Source: an uncultured SAR86 cluster bacterium (GTDB lineage Bacteria; Pseudomonadota; Gammaproteobacteria; Magnimaribacterales; D2472). Taken from it: a DNA stretch of 64,000 nucleotides. Under the pieces are notes generated by a model. It saw only the letters and a program-made list of their open reading frames with translations, was not told where the DNA came from and searched no databases. The position numbers were made by a program, and so were the translations under genes. Below, one piece after another: positions 36,438-45,289 of this stretch (positions are counted from its first letter, which is position 1; each line of letters opens with the position of its first letter). The stretch lies in contig CACJJI010000003.1 in assembly GCA_902593675.1 (NCBI GenBank), positions 62,001 to 126,000 on the forward strand, read 5' to 3'.

Positions 36438-37970
36438 ATGACTTCGGATGCGTTCAAACGCTCTTTAAAAACTCATCAAGAAAAGGGGTTCTTTAAAAAT
36501 CTTAAAATCCTACGCGGAATTGAAAGAGAGTCTTTACGTGTTACTCAAGAAGGGAAAATTTCTCAAAAAAATCATCCCACGAACTTAGGTGCTCCTCTGA
36601 CAAGTAAAGATATAACTACTGACTTTGCAGAAGCACTGGTGGAGCTTGTAACTCCCACATTTGAATCTGCAGAAGAGCTTTTCGGACATCTTAGTCTTCT
36701 GCATAAATTTCTTTATAGTCAGATGGGAGAAGAAATATTATGGAATTTCTCCATGCCGTGTGCATTTCAAAATGAGCAAGAAATAAAAATTGCTGAATAC
36801 GGCAAAACCAATAGCGGATTATTAAAACATATTTACAGAAAAGGTTTGAGGTTAAGGTATGGATCTATCATGCAGTGTGTATCAGGGATTCACTTTAATT
36901 TTTCTTTATCAGAAGATTCTTGGGCACCTCTAACTCGCAGTCCTAATCAGGGCTTTATAAATCAAAAGTACCTTGGAGCAATTAGAAACATAAAAAGAAA
37001 TTTTTGGTTTTTGCTGGAGCGCCTTGGTGCCTCGCCTGTAACTCACGAGTCTTACTTGCTAAATAGAGAGCATTCCCTAACTAAGCATGGAAAAAATGAT
37101 TTGTTTTTACCGCATGCAACATCTTTAAGAATGAGTGATGTTGGTTATCAAAGCAGTATGCAGAATGCTCTAAAAATTAACTACAACAATTTAGATGAAT
37201 TTATAGATGCAATAATCAAGGGAATTAAAACTCCGGTAAAGCACTTTGAAGATATAGGGTTGCTTGATGAGAAAGGTGTGCCACAACAAATATCTACTGG
37301 AATTTTACAAATTGAGAACGAGTTATATGACACAGTTAGACCAAAAAGATCTGGTCCAAGCGGTTCTCGCCCAGCAACTCTTTTAAAAAATGAAGGAATA
37401 GAATATTTAGAATTAAGAGGAATTGACATTAACCCTTTTATTCCTGAGGGCATTGATGAAAATAAAATTAAACTTTTAGACATTTTTATAATACATTCCC
37501 TAATTTCTGAAAGTCCTCAAGTTTCCGACAAAGAGATCGAAGAAATAAGAACCAATCAAAAAATCATGGTGGAAAACGGAAGGTCAGAAGATGTCAAATT
37601 AGAACAAAATGGAGTCTCAACTCCCCTCAAAGAATTAAAAAAGATCTTCCATGATGAGCTAATACACGTTGCAACTGCAATGGATGAATATTGTCCGGGA
37701 TATTCAAATGCTTTAAGGGCTGAAATGAGCATCAATTTGCTGCCAAGCGAAAAGATTATGAATGATATGGAGTCTCAAAATTTATCATTTCAAGAGTATG
37801 GTTTGATCCAAAGCAAGAAAATTGCCATGGAACAAAAATCTTTTACTGATAATAATTTTTTAAAGTTTATTCATAATGCTGATCAATCTCTAAAAGATTT
37901 AAAAAATCTTAGTAAAAATGCGGACATGGACATTAATAAATATGTAGAATTATATAATTCAAAAATTTAG
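36438..37970 (+). CDS. gshA: Glutamate-cysteine ligase
   Basis: The 510-residue protein is of the gammaproteobacterial GshA class. It joins Glu and Cys with ATP in glutathione synthesis. Seen are LRGIERESLRV, TDFAEALVELVTP, a helical region with CVSGIHFNFSL, RPSGPSGSRPATLL-type substrate block, IEYLELRGIDINPF and ATAMDEY. Length is close to E. coli (518). gshB is not in the window. No obvious ribosome-binding site precedes the ATG, so it may be coupled to pckA. Confidence 0.93.
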   Translation: MTSDAFKRSLKTHQEKGFFKNLKILRGIERESLRVTQEGKISQKNHPTNLGAPLTSKDITTDFAEALVELVTPTFESAEELFGHLSLLHKFLYSQMGEEILWNFSMPCAFQNEQEIKIAEYGKTNSGLLKHIYRKGLRLRYGSIMQCVSGIHFNFSLSEDSWAPLTRSPNQGFINQKYLGAIRNIKRNFWFLLERLGASPVTHESYLLNREHSLTKHGKNDLFLPHATSLRMSDVGYQSSMQNALKINYNNLDEFIDAIIKGIKTPVKHFEDIGLLDEKGVPQQISTGILQIENELYDTVRPKRSGPSGSRPATLLKNEGIEYLELRGIDINPFIPEGIDENKIKLLDIFIIHSLISESPQVSDKEIEEIRTNQKIMVENGRSEDVKLEQNGVSTPLKELKKIFHDELIHVATAMDEYCPGYSNALRAEMSINLLPSEKIMNDMESQNLSFQEYGLIQSKKIAMEQKSFTDNNFLKFIHNADQSLKDLKNLSKNADMDINKYVELYNSKI

Positions 37971-37978
37971 GAAATACT

Positions 37979-38977
37979 ATGAAAGCTTTGCAGTGTGTAG
38001 AATTAGCAGGTCCAGAAAAACTAGTCTTTACTGAGGTGGATGACCCGAAACCCGGCAATGGGGAAGTCTTGGTAGAAATTAAAGCTGCGAGTGTAAATTT
38101 TCCAGATGTCCTAATGATTCAGGGGTTATATCAATTCCAACCTCCTATGCCGTTTATTCCAGGAGCGGAGTGCTCAGGAGTAATAGCAGAAATTGGCGAG
38201 GGAGTAGATTCGTGTAGCATAGGTGATCACGTTTTTGTTATGGCGGGAAATGGTTGTTTCGCTGAAAAGCTTGTTGTTGAAGCTGCAAGAGTAAGTCTAA
38301 TCCCAAAAGAAATGGACTTCCCTGTAGCTGCCGCACTGCCAATGACCTACGGAACATCTTTGTATGCTTTAAAACAAAGAGCAAATCTCCAGCCAGGAGA
38401 AACTTTATTGGTGCTTGGAGCAGCTGGTGGCGTAGGCTTAAGTGCTGTAGAACTAGGTAAATCAATGGGTGCAAAAGTAATTGCAGCGGCTTCATCAGAA
38501 GAAAAAATTAAAACATGTTTAGAGCATGGTGCCGACGAAGCTTTTGTATATCCTTCTGGCAATCTTGATCGAGATCAACAGAAAGAGCTTTCTAATAAAA
38601 TCAAAGAACTCACTGGTGGGCTTGGGGCTAATGTAGTTTATGATCCGGTGGGGGGGCCTTTTAGTGAACCGGCTTTAAGGGCAATAGCTTGGGAAGGTAG
38701 ATTTCTTGTTATTGGTTTTGCGGCAGGAGAAATTCCAAAACCACCTCTAAATCTTGCCCTCCTAAAAGGTTGCCAAATAGTTGGCGTTTTTTGGGGTGCT
38801 TGGACAACTATGTTTCCAAATGAAAATATGAAAAATTTTCAAGAGTTATTTGACCTTCATGCTGCGGGTAAAATTAATCCTGAAATTTCTGATAGATTTT
38901 CTCTTGAAGAGTCAGCGGCTGCTATTGCACATTTAAAAGATAGGAAGGCTAAAGGCAAGGTAATAATTGATGTTTAG
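37979..38977 (+). CDS. NADPH:quinone oxidoreductase-like MDR protein (zinc-free)
   Basis: The 332-residue medium-chain dehydrogenase/reductase has a GroES-like N-domain (PGNGEVLVEIKAASVNFPD, FIPGAECSGVI, GDHVFVM) and Rossmann domain with LVLGAAGGVGLSAVE. It lacks the catalytic-zinc ligands, as in QorA. The C-terminal part KGCQIVGVFWGAW is typical of the QOR subgroup near acyl-CoA enzymes. The substrate could be a quinone or an alpha-beta unsaturated carbonyl. It is 8 bases after gshA and overlaps the downstream phosphatase-like gene by 8 bases. Confidence 0.88.
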   Translation: MKALQCVELAGPEKLVFTEVDDPKPGNGEVLVEIKAASVNFPDVLMIQGLYQFQPPMPFIPGAECSGVIAEIGEGVDSCSIGDHVFVMAGNGCFAEKLVVEAARVSLIPKEMDFPVAAALPMTYGTSLYALKQRANLQPGETLLVLGAAGGVGLSAVELGKSMGAKVIAAASSEEKIKTCLEHGADEAFVYPSGNLDRDQQKELSNKIKELTGGLGANVVYDPVGGPFSEPALRAIAWEGRFLVIGFAAGEIPKPPLNLALLKGCQIVGVFWGAWTTMFPNENMKNFQELFDLHAAGKINPEISDRFSLEESAAAIAHLKDRKAKGKVIIDV

Positions 38978-39845
38978 AAAGGCAGGGGTTTTATTCCTTT
39001 GCATAACGCTAACCCAATGCTCAGAAACGATAGACCTAATGGATAGACCTCTTCATAAAAATGATAGCTCTTTACAAAATGAAGAGCATAGACTGCTCCC
39101 AATGGATGGGGCGCATAATACAAGAGAGCTTGGGGGTTATAAAACTACTGATGGCAAGTCCATCAAATGGGGCATGTTATATCGCTCAGATAAGCTAAGC
39201 GATATCTCAAAGACTGATCAAAAATACCTCCAAACCCTTGGCATCAAAAAGATTGTTGATTTCAGGTCAGAGGAAGAGAAAACTGAAGATCCAGACATTA
39301 TCCCAGAGGGAATAGACTATATTGAGATGCCAATTAGTGTTGATGGGGCGATGAGATCAAAGATAGAGGCTGTGTTAAAGGGCGAAACACAGAAAGAAGT
39401 AAAAAGTTTTTTAGTGGATGCAAATAGAGAATTTGTTACCAGCTATACAGATGTATATGAGAATTTTCTAAGGGGTCTTATAGATGAAGACGCCCCAACA
39501 TTATTTCACTGCACTGCTGGCAAGGATAGGGCTGGTTTTGCTGCTGCAATTACACTCATTGCTTTGGGGGTTTCTAGAGAGACTGTAATTAAGGACTACA
39601 TGAAGACCAATGCTTTTACTCAAGAAAGAATTGAGGAAATTTTAGATCAAATAGAATTGATGAGTCTTTATCAAACCGATGCCGAAATTTTGCGTCCCTT
39701 AATAGGCGTTGAACGTATATACATTGAAACAGCTTTTAAAACTGCAGAAGAAAAATATGGCAGTTTAGAAAATTTTATAAGAGTTGGTTTAAATATTTCT
39801 GATAAAGATATTCAAAAGTTGCGAAATAAGTTTCTAGAAAGTTAG
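38970..39845 (+). CDS. Exported tyrosine-phosphatase-like protein (HCx5R)
   Basis: The 291-residue protein belongs to the tyrosine phosphatase family 3 (also called DSP-like). The P-loop HCTAGKDRAG (180-189) carries Cys181 and Arg187; the general acid/RYDVDFR-type block is RSDKLSD and VDFRSEEE. The N-terminus is a signal with a lipobox-like LTQC (14-17); Gln at -1 is unusual, so lipidation is uncertain. Family members include bacterial tyrosine and phosphoinositide phosphatases (LipA/TpbA-like). The ATG at 38970 follows the 3' end of the MDR gene by overlap. Confidence 0.82.
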   Translation: MFRKAGVLFLCITLTQCSETIDLMDRPLHKNDSSLQNEEHRLLPMDGAHNTRELGGYKTTDGKSIKWGMLYRSDKLSDISKTDQKYLQTLGIKKIVDFRSEEEKTEDPDIIPEGIDYIEMPISVDGAMRSKIEAVLKGETQKEVKSFLVDANREFVTSYTDVYENFLRGLIDEDAPTLFHCTAGKDRAGFAAAITLIALGVSRETVIKDYMKTNAFTQERIEEILDQIELMSLYQTDAEILRPLIGVERIYIETAFKTAEEKYGSLENFIRVGLNISDKDIQKLRNKFLES

Positions 39846-40492
39846 CGGGGCGTCACGACCGACTGATAAGTGAGGAGAAACTTCTCCTCATCAAATGGGG
39901 GTCTAAAAAATCCAACATATTGCCCTTCAGGATTAATTAGCAAAATATTATTTGAGTGGTTTTCTAAATGCTCCATGTGATCAGAATGCATATTCTTTGG
40001 AGGCTCAACTACCATTACATTTAATTGTGTTGCCATGCTTAAAAGCATCGGCCTGTCACCCCGGGCTCCGATAAATGATTTGTTAAATGCTTTAGCATAT
40101 TGATCTACAACATTGGGAGTATCATTCTCAGGGTCTATGGTCACAAGAAGCGTCTGCTTATTGTTTAAATTAAAGCCCTTTGAGTCTAATGTTGAGTATA
40201 GATTTTTAATTAAAGACATTGCAACGGGGCACTCTGCAGGACAGCGAGTATATCCAAAGTAAATTAAAGTCCATTTTCCTTTAAAGATATCTTTGTCGAG
40301 CACAACATTGTCAGATGTCAGGATTTGAAAATTAGAAAACTCCTTTGGATTGGGAAATTGATAGTATCCGTTTACCAAAAGCTCAGGTGCAGATAGGTAT
40401 CTTGGAGTGGTTAATTTATTAATAAACAAAGACAAAACTGCAATCATGAATAAAATGATTAAAGCCAATGAAATTTTAATGTTCTTGTTCAT
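39842..40492 (-). CDS. SCO1/SenC-family copper chaperone
   Basis: The 216-residue protein has an N-terminal membrane anchor and a thioredoxin-like domain. The Cu-binding CPAEC (CxxxC, 84-88) and a distal His in the HSNN block are present, as in SCO1, which loads CuA of CoxB. A His-rich MHSDHMEHLENH precedes the conserved His and may bind metal too. It closes the cox-assembly run, 2 bases after ctaB, in the order I remember from Pseudomonas. Confidence 0.92.
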   Translation of the reverse strand: MNKNIKISLALIILFMIAVLSLFINKLTTPRYLSAPELLVNGYYQFPNPKEFSNFQILTSDNVVLDKDIFKGKWTLIYFGYTRCPAECPVAMSLIKNLYSTLDSKGFNLNNKQTLLVTIDPENDTPNVVDQYAKAFNKSFIGARGDRPMLLSMATQLNVMVVEPPKNMHSDHMEHLENHSNNILLINPEGQYVGFFRPPFDEEKFLLTYQSVVTPR

Positions 40493-40494
40493 AT

Positions 40495-41358
40495 TTAGGC
40501 TATGAAGTGATCGATCAGCAAGGCAGCAAAAATTAGAAAAATATAATATATGGAGTAAACAAAAGTTGGAAAGGCTTGAATATTGTCTTCATCAAAATAC
40601 AAACGAACTGTGTAGTATAAAAAAATAATCCCTAAAATTAATGCAGATAGAAAATAAAAAATCCCTGACATCATAACTACAAACGGCAGTAAACTTACTA
40701 GAATTAAAATAATTGTATAGAGAATAATTTGCAGTTTTGTAAATTGGACTCCATGCGTCACTGGAAGCATTGGAATGTTTTCTTTTGCATAATCATCTTT
40801 TCTGTGGATTGCAAGAGCCCAAAAGTGTGGGGGGGTCCAGGCAAAAATGATTAATACCAACAAAAGAGAGTTTGGATCAATCGAATTTGTAACTGCTGTC
40901 CATCCTAGTAATGGGGGAGCTGCGCCCGCCAAACCACCAATCACTATATTTTGTGGTGTTGCTCGCTTTAAGTACACTGTATAAACAAAGGCATATCCTA
41001 TTAAAGAAGCTAAAGTGAGCAACGCAGTTAGGGTATTCACATAGATTACCAAAATAGCTGCTCCAAGCGAGCCTAAAATAAATGCAAATATTGAAGCATT
41101 TACAGGACTAACCTCTCCTTGAGGAATAGGTCTGTTTTCTGTTCTATTCATATTAGCATCTGCCTTTCTGTCAATGATTTGATTTATTGCCGCCGCTGAA
41201 GATGCACATAAGCCAATACCAAGCATTGCTAGTGCAATCAAGGATAACGGGGCGAGGGTTTTGCTAGCCAACAAGGATCCTACCAAGGCCGTAATTAACA
41301 TCATTAGAACTACGTTGGGTTTACATAGTTCATAGTAGTTTTTAATTGTGTTGTTCAT
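40495..41358 (-). CDS. ctaB: Heme O synthase (protoheme IX farnesyltransferase)
   Basis: The 287-residue UbiA-fold polyprenyltransferase has about eight or nine membrane helices. The first Asp-rich site is NQIIDRKADANMNRT, the second DxxxD-type region is HRKDDYAKENIPMLP, with PPHFWALA typical of heme O synthases. It farnesylates heme b for the oxidase. The start overlaps the ctaA stop by 17 bases. Confidence 0.95.
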   Translation of the reverse strand: MNNTIKNYYELCKPNVVLMMLITALVGSLLASKTLAPLSLIALAMLGIGLCASSAAAINQIIDRKADANMNRTENRPIPQGEVSPVNASIFAFILGSLGAAILVIYVNTLTALLTLASLIGYAFVYTVYLKRATPQNIVIGGLAGAAPPLLGWTAVTNSIDPNSLLLVLIIFAWTPPHFWALAIHRKDDYAKENIPMLPVTHGVQFTKLQIILYTIILILVSLLPFVVMMSGIFYFLSALILGIIFLYYTVRLYFDEDNIQAFPTFVYSIYYIFLIFAALLIDHFIA

Positions 41359-42322
41359 CTTTCCAAATCACAAGATTAACCATTAGGGTTGCTAACAGTA
41401 ATAATGCTGCGACTAAATTATGCGCGATAGCGATATACAAAGGAAGCACGTATATAACATTCATAATTCCTAACGAAATCTGAGTAACCAATATTACCCC
41501 TAACGTAGAAGCCAGTGGGGCTGCATTAGAAAACCAAAGCTTAGTAATTAAGACCATGAAAATTAGTGTCAGAATTAATGCGCTGACTCTATGAGAATAA
41601 TGAATTGCAACCCTTGCTTCATTATCCAGCAAGCCATATAAATAATTAGGGCCAACTTCTTGAGACAAGTTAAACCCATCAGAAAAATTCATCTCAGGCA
41701 GATATGTTCCTTGGCATGTTGGGAAATCAACGCAAGCCAATGAGGCATAATTCGTACTCGTCCAAGCCCCTAGGAAAATTTGAATTAAAAGGGCTAATAA
41801 AGCAATACAGCCTAATGTTTTTAAATGGCCAATCTGATGATTTTTAATTCCATCAGTGGTATTTAAAAATAAGTAAAAAAATAAGCTTAAAGTAATAAAG
41901 CCGCCAAACAAATGGCCAGTTACAATTATGGGCAAAAGCTTCAAGCTAACAGTAAGGTAACCAAATAACCCCTGACAACAAATAAAAAACAAAAGAAAAG
42001 ATGCTATGGCTTTTATTCTTGCTGGCAGTTTATGCTTGAATGAAAAAGCAACTAATAATATTGCTATAAATCCGAGAGCAGCTGCAAAGTATCTATGCAC
42101 AACCTCTGGAATTGCTTTATCAATTTCATATGGAAATTGGGGGTATCGTTGCTCAGCTATTAAAATTTCTGCTTCAGTTGTTGGAAATACTACAAAACCA
42201 TAACATCCTGGCCAATCTGGACAGCCAAGACCTGCATCAACAAGCCTTGTCCATGCACCTAATGCAATCACGACAAATGCAAAACATAACCCAAAAAATG
42301 AAAGACCTCTAACTAAACTCAT
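41342..42322 (-). CDS. ctaA: Heme A synthase (CtaA/Cox15)
   Basis: The 326-residue membrane protein has eight helices. Cox15 features: GAWTRLVDAGLGCPDWPGCYGF at the N-terminus, EVVHRYFAA with a heme-ligand His, a second internal half with GAWTSTNYASLACVDFPTC, and HYSHRVSALI and AHNLVAAL with the C-terminal heme ligands. It oxidises the heme O methyl to formyl. It overlaps the 179-residue gene by 4 bases and ctaB by 17. Confidence 0.95.
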   Translation of the reverse strand: MSLVRGLSFFGLCFAFVVIALGAWTRLVDAGLGCPDWPGCYGFVVFPTTEAEILIAEQRYPQFPYEIDKAIPEVVHRYFAAALGFIAILLVAFSFKHKLPARIKAIASFLLFFICCQGLFGYLTVSLKLLPIIVTGHLFGGFITLSLFFYLFLNTTDGIKNHQIGHLKTLGCIALLALLIQIFLGAWTSTNYASLACVDFPTCQGTYLPEMNFSDGFNLSQEVGPNYLYGLLDNEARVAIHYSHRVSALILTLIFMVLITKLWFSNAAPLASTLGVILVTQISLGIMNVIYVLPLYIAIAHNLVAALLLLATLMVNLVIWKDEQHN

Positions 42323-42858
42323 ATTAAAACCTTTAAGTCCTTTAAAATTAATTTAGGATCCATGGAAACTGGAAAAAACATAACCGCCCTACCATATGGA
42401 TCAATTATAAAAATTTTTTGTTCGAGAAAAAAATTTTCATTGCCTGCATCTAATAACTTTTTATATAGTTTTCCTTCAGCATCAATGATGACTTGAGTTC
42501 TTGGGTAATCAGTTAGCTGAACTTCTAGTATTTGCATATCCTGAGAGAAGACTACTCTTTTTAATTTATTAATGTCTCTATTAAGGGCTACATTAAGTTG
42601 TCGCATCAAATAAAGCGCATCCTCAAGCTCTGCACCTTTAAAGGCATAGGTAGCAAATAGCCATTTACCATCTTCAAATTTTAAATTTTCTACACCATCA
42701 ATAAGACTGAGATCGGTTGCATCAAAATATTCATTAAAAAATATCCCATTGTTTTTAGTATATTTTGGTGAATAGCCTGATTGAAAAGATAATGTTGAGA
42801 CCAACAAAACTAAAAGTGGTGTTAATAAAAGAATTGCTAAAAATAACTTGCTTCTCAT
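42319..42858 (-). CDS. Membrane-anchored protein of the cox-assembly cluster, function unknown
   Basis: The 179-residue protein has an N-terminal membrane helix (SKLFLAILLLTPLLVLLVS) and a periplasmic domain rich in beta-like segments. It ends in FIIDPYGRAVMFFPVSMDPKLILKDLK, which resembles the end of SCO or thioredoxin-like domains, without cysteines in the domain. Its place between SURF1 and CtaA matches an uncharacterised gene at the same position in Pseudomonas. The N-terminal residues have SURF1-like topology. I infer an oxidase-assembly role. It overlaps both neighbours by 4 bases. Confidence 0.75.
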   Translation of the reverse strand: MRSKLFLAILLLTPLLVLLVSTLSFQSGYSPKYTKNNGIFFNEYFDATDLSLIDGVENLKFEDGKWLFATYAFKGAELEDALYLMRQLNVALNRDINKLKRVVFSQDMQILEVQLTDYPRTQVIIDAEGKLYKKLLDAGNENFFLEQKIFIIDPYGRAVMFFPVSMDPKLILKDLKVLI

Positions 42859-43559
42859 GATTCTCTCTTAATTGCATACAAAAACATTCCTGCTAAAACC
42901 AGGCTCATGGTAAACCATTGAAGCGCGTAGCCAAAATGTTTAGTTGGGGTTATAACAAAGGGTGATAACGCAACATGCTCATTCATAAAAAGAGAGTCAG
43001 GATCTAAAATTAGCACCATATCAGAAAATTTTTTTTCATAGGCTTCTTGAATTATGCTCGGTGATTTGGTTTGAGAAACTAAAGGCCACTCACTGGTTAA
43101 TAATTCATCACCTGCTAAAACTTCTTTCTCTGGTTTAATCAAACTTCCAATTATGCGCAATTTGGCAGAATTAAAATTTATATTAGGTAGATCATTTCTT
43201 GTTTTACCTTGGGAAATCCAGCCACGATCAACAAATATTGCTTGGTCTTGGTCATAATAAAAAGGGGTGTATATTTTATAACCTACCTTTCCATTATTAA
43301 TTTGGTTGTCTATTAAAACCTGTTGATTGGAATCATAAAATCCTTCTATATATACTCTACCCCATTGCGAGGAAGAACCAGAAATAGGCTGTGGAGCTTT
43401 TGCTTGCTCCAAATTAAATTCATTAATTAGGCTTTCTTTAAATCCAGCTCTTTCTATCTGCCAGAAACCTAACAAAATGAAAACAACAATGAACACACCT
43501 GAAAAAGCGGTTAGTGCTTTATTGTGTTTTAAATGTTCAATTGTTAATAAATCTTTCAT
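42855..43559 (-). CDS. SURF1-family cytochrome oxidase assembly protein
   Basis: The 234-residue protein has two terminal membrane helices enclosing a periplasmic domain, the SURF1 layout. Signature blocks: LGFWQIERAGFK at the N-terminus, QVLIDNQINNGKVGYKIYTPF, IFVDRGWI, and HFGYALQWFTMSLVLAGMFL at the C-terminus. SURF1 helps insert heme A into subunit I. I use the ATG at 43559; a TTG at 43580 would overlap the DUF2909 promoter region. The DUF2909 gene starts 23 bases away on the opposite strand. Confidence 0.92.
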   Translation of the reverse strand: MKDLLTIEHLKHNKALTAFSGVFIVVFILLGFWQIERAGFKESLINEFNLEQAKAPQPISGSSSQWGRVYIEGFYDSNQQVLIDNQINNGKVGYKIYTPFYYDQDQAIFVDRGWISQGKTRNDLPNINFNSAKLRIIGSLIKPEKEVLAGDELLTSEWPLVSQTKSPSIIQEAYEKKFSDMVLILDPDSLFMNEHVALSPFVITPTKHFGYALQWFTMSLVLAGMFLYAIKRES

Positions 43560-43582
43560 TATAAAAGTGTTATAGTTCAAAT

Positions 43583-43795
43583 ATGTGGCTTAAACCTCTT
43601 ATTACAGTTGTTATTATCTTAATCTTTTTGAGTTTATTCAGTAGTCTCTTTTTTCTTTTTAAAGATCAGGGGCGAGGCAAACGTTCTGTATACAGTCTTG
43701 GCTTTAGGGTTAGCCTTGCAGCATTATTACTAATCTTGGTCTCATATGGCCTATATACTGGAGAGCTAGGAAATACTGTTCCTTGGGGCTCTTAA
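43583..43795 (+). CDS. DUF2909-type twin transmembrane protein
   Basis: The 70-residue protein has two membrane helices (LITVVIILIFLSLFSSLFFLF and GFRVSLAALLLILVSYGLYTG) separated by a short positive loop DQGRGKRS. It fits the DUF2909 pattern of small membrane proteins embedded in cox clusters. It is the only plus-strand gene in the minus-strand oxidase block, 1 base before the coxC stop and 23 bases from the SURF1 start. Function is unknown; a role in oxidase assembly or stability is inferred from position. Confidence 0.8.
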   Translation: MWLKPLITVVIILIFLSLFSSLFFLFKDQGRGKRSVYSLGFRVSLAALLLILVSYGLYTGELGNTVPWGS

Positions 43796-43796
43796 T

Positions 43797-44702
43797 TTAA
43801 AGTATATAAACAAAAAGAAACAGCATCACCCAAACCACATCAACAAAGTGCCAATACCAAGAGGCTGCTTCAAATCCAAAATGGCTATGAGGATCAAAGT
43901 GATTGTAGAAAACTGATCTAGATAACATTACAGCAAGCATAAACCCACCCATCATGACATGAAAGCCGTGGAACCCTGTCAACATAAAGAAAGTTGACCC
44001 ATATATTCCAGAGTTAAGAGTTAAACCATAATGAGCATATGCTTCATAGTATTCAGCTGCCTGCAATCCAACAAATATCAATGCAAGGGTAACAGTTACA
44101 CCAAGCCAAATATTAAAACTTTTCTTGTTATCATTTTTAAGCGCAAGGTGGGCAAAATGCACAGTTACGCTCGAGCTAAGGAGTACAATTGTATTCCACA
44201 AGGGCAACCACTTTAAGGCATTGCCCCAACCCGGCCAGCTCATGTTCTTGTCCGCAAGAGCATACGCTGATCCAGCATCTGGAGTAGACATAACAGGCCA
44301 TGAGGCCTCAAAACCTTCCCAAAGCATATTTGCAATGCCTTTCTCGCCGTCACCCCCGAGCCATGGGACAGCAAAATTTCTCACGTAAAATAATGCTCCA
44401 AAAAAAGCAGCAAAGAACATTACCTCAGAAAAAATAAACCAACCCATACCAAAGACAAAAGATTTTTGGAGTTGAGCACTATCTAAGCCTGCAATATGTT
44501 CTCTAATGACTGTTCTAAACCAAAAATATAGAGTTGCCGCAAAAACCGCAAATCCTGAATAAAGAATATATACAGAAATGCTCTCAGGTTTTCCAAGATC
44601 ATTAATTGTGCCAGCGGCACCCATCACTAATAAAAAAAGAGCTATTGCAGCATATATAGGAAATTTACTTTGTTCTGGTACATAGTATTTCTGATAAGTC
44701 AT
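43797..44702 (-). CDS. coxC: Cytochrome c oxidase subunit III
   Basis: The 301-residue membrane protein has seven helices; family blocks include WFSEVMFFAAFFGALFY-type IFSEVMFFAAF, PLWNTIVLLSSSVTVHFAH, GFHGFHVMMGGFML and AASWYWHFVDVVWVMLF. Subunit III stabilises the core and shapes proton uptake. It overlaps cox11 by 4 bases. Confidence 0.96.
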   Translation of the reverse strand: MTYQKYYVPEQSKFPIYAAIALFLLVMGAAGTINDLGKPESISVYILYSGFAVFAATLYFWFRTVIREHIAGLDSAQLQKSFVFGMGWFIFSEVMFFAAFFGALFYVRNFAVPWLGGDGEKGIANMLWEGFEASWPVMSTPDAGSAYALADKNMSWPGWGNALKWLPLWNTIVLLSSSVTVHFAHLALKNDNKKSFNIWLGVTVTLALIFVGLQAAEYYEAYAHYGLTLNSGIYGSTFFMLTGFHGFHVMMGGFMLAVMLSRSVFYNHFDPHSHFGFEAASWYWHFVDVVWVMLFLFVYIL

Positions 44703-45289
44703 ATTGAAGGCTCCATTTCATGACCAGCATGGTGATCGTCATTATGATGTTGGGTAAACTCAACATCGTTATAATCTGTAACATCAAATATTGTATATGA
44801 AAGAACGACGCTATTGATTGAGCTTGGTAGCTCATCATCAAAGATAAGCCTAACTGGCAAAAGAGCTTCTTCGCCCGGTGCAAGCTCTTGTTGTTCAAAA
44901 CAAAAGCATTCTAATTTTTTTAAATGCGCGGCTGCGTTTGATGGAGCAACGCTTGGTATTGCCTGAGCAACCATTTTTTTGTTTGTTGTATTTTTTACAT
45001 AAAAAGTAGCTGTGTGATACTTTCCAGTCTTAATTTGAATGTTGTCTTCAGAAGGTTTAAATGTCCATGGCATTTCTTCATTATTATGAGAAACAAACTG
45101 GACTGAGACATCTCTACCATTATCAATCTCAATATTTTTAACATTGGTAGCTCTAAGCTCAATCTTTCCATTAAGACCAGTTACTTCGCAAAACACATTA
45201 TAAAGAGGGACCAAGGCAAACGAAAACGTAAACATTCCTAGAACAGCAAAGCAAAGAGTTCTTATCGTTTTTTTTGATCCTTCGTTCAT
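44699..45289 (-). CDS. ctaG: Cytochrome c oxidase assembly protein CtaG/Cox11
   Basis: The 196-residue protein has one N-terminal membrane helix, then an Ig-like periplasmic copper chaperone. The copper site KKLECFCFEQQ (CxC) and PVRLIFDDELP are visible, and the family start FALVPLYNVFCEVTG is intact. Unusually, the tail after the last beta-strand is His/Asp-rich (HHNDDHHAGHE), a further metal-binding possibility. It delivers copper to the CuB site of CoxA. It overlaps coxA by 1 base and coxC by 4. Confidence 0.94.
   Translation of the reverse strand: MNEGSKKTIRTLCFAVLGMFTFSFALVPLYNVFCEVTGLNGKIELRATNVKNIEIDNGRDVSVQFVSHNNEEMPWTFKPSEDNIQIKTGKYHTATFYVKNTTNKKMVAQAIPSVAPSNAAAHLKKLECFCFEQQELAPGEEALLPVRLIFDDELPSSINSVVLSYTIFDVTDYNDVEFTQHHNDDHHAGHEMEPSI

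Noticed and set aside
38410-38430. Chi-like GCTGGTGG in the MDR gene
   Set aside because: A single 8-base match in coding DNA is expected by chance and its function outside enterobacteria is not assured.
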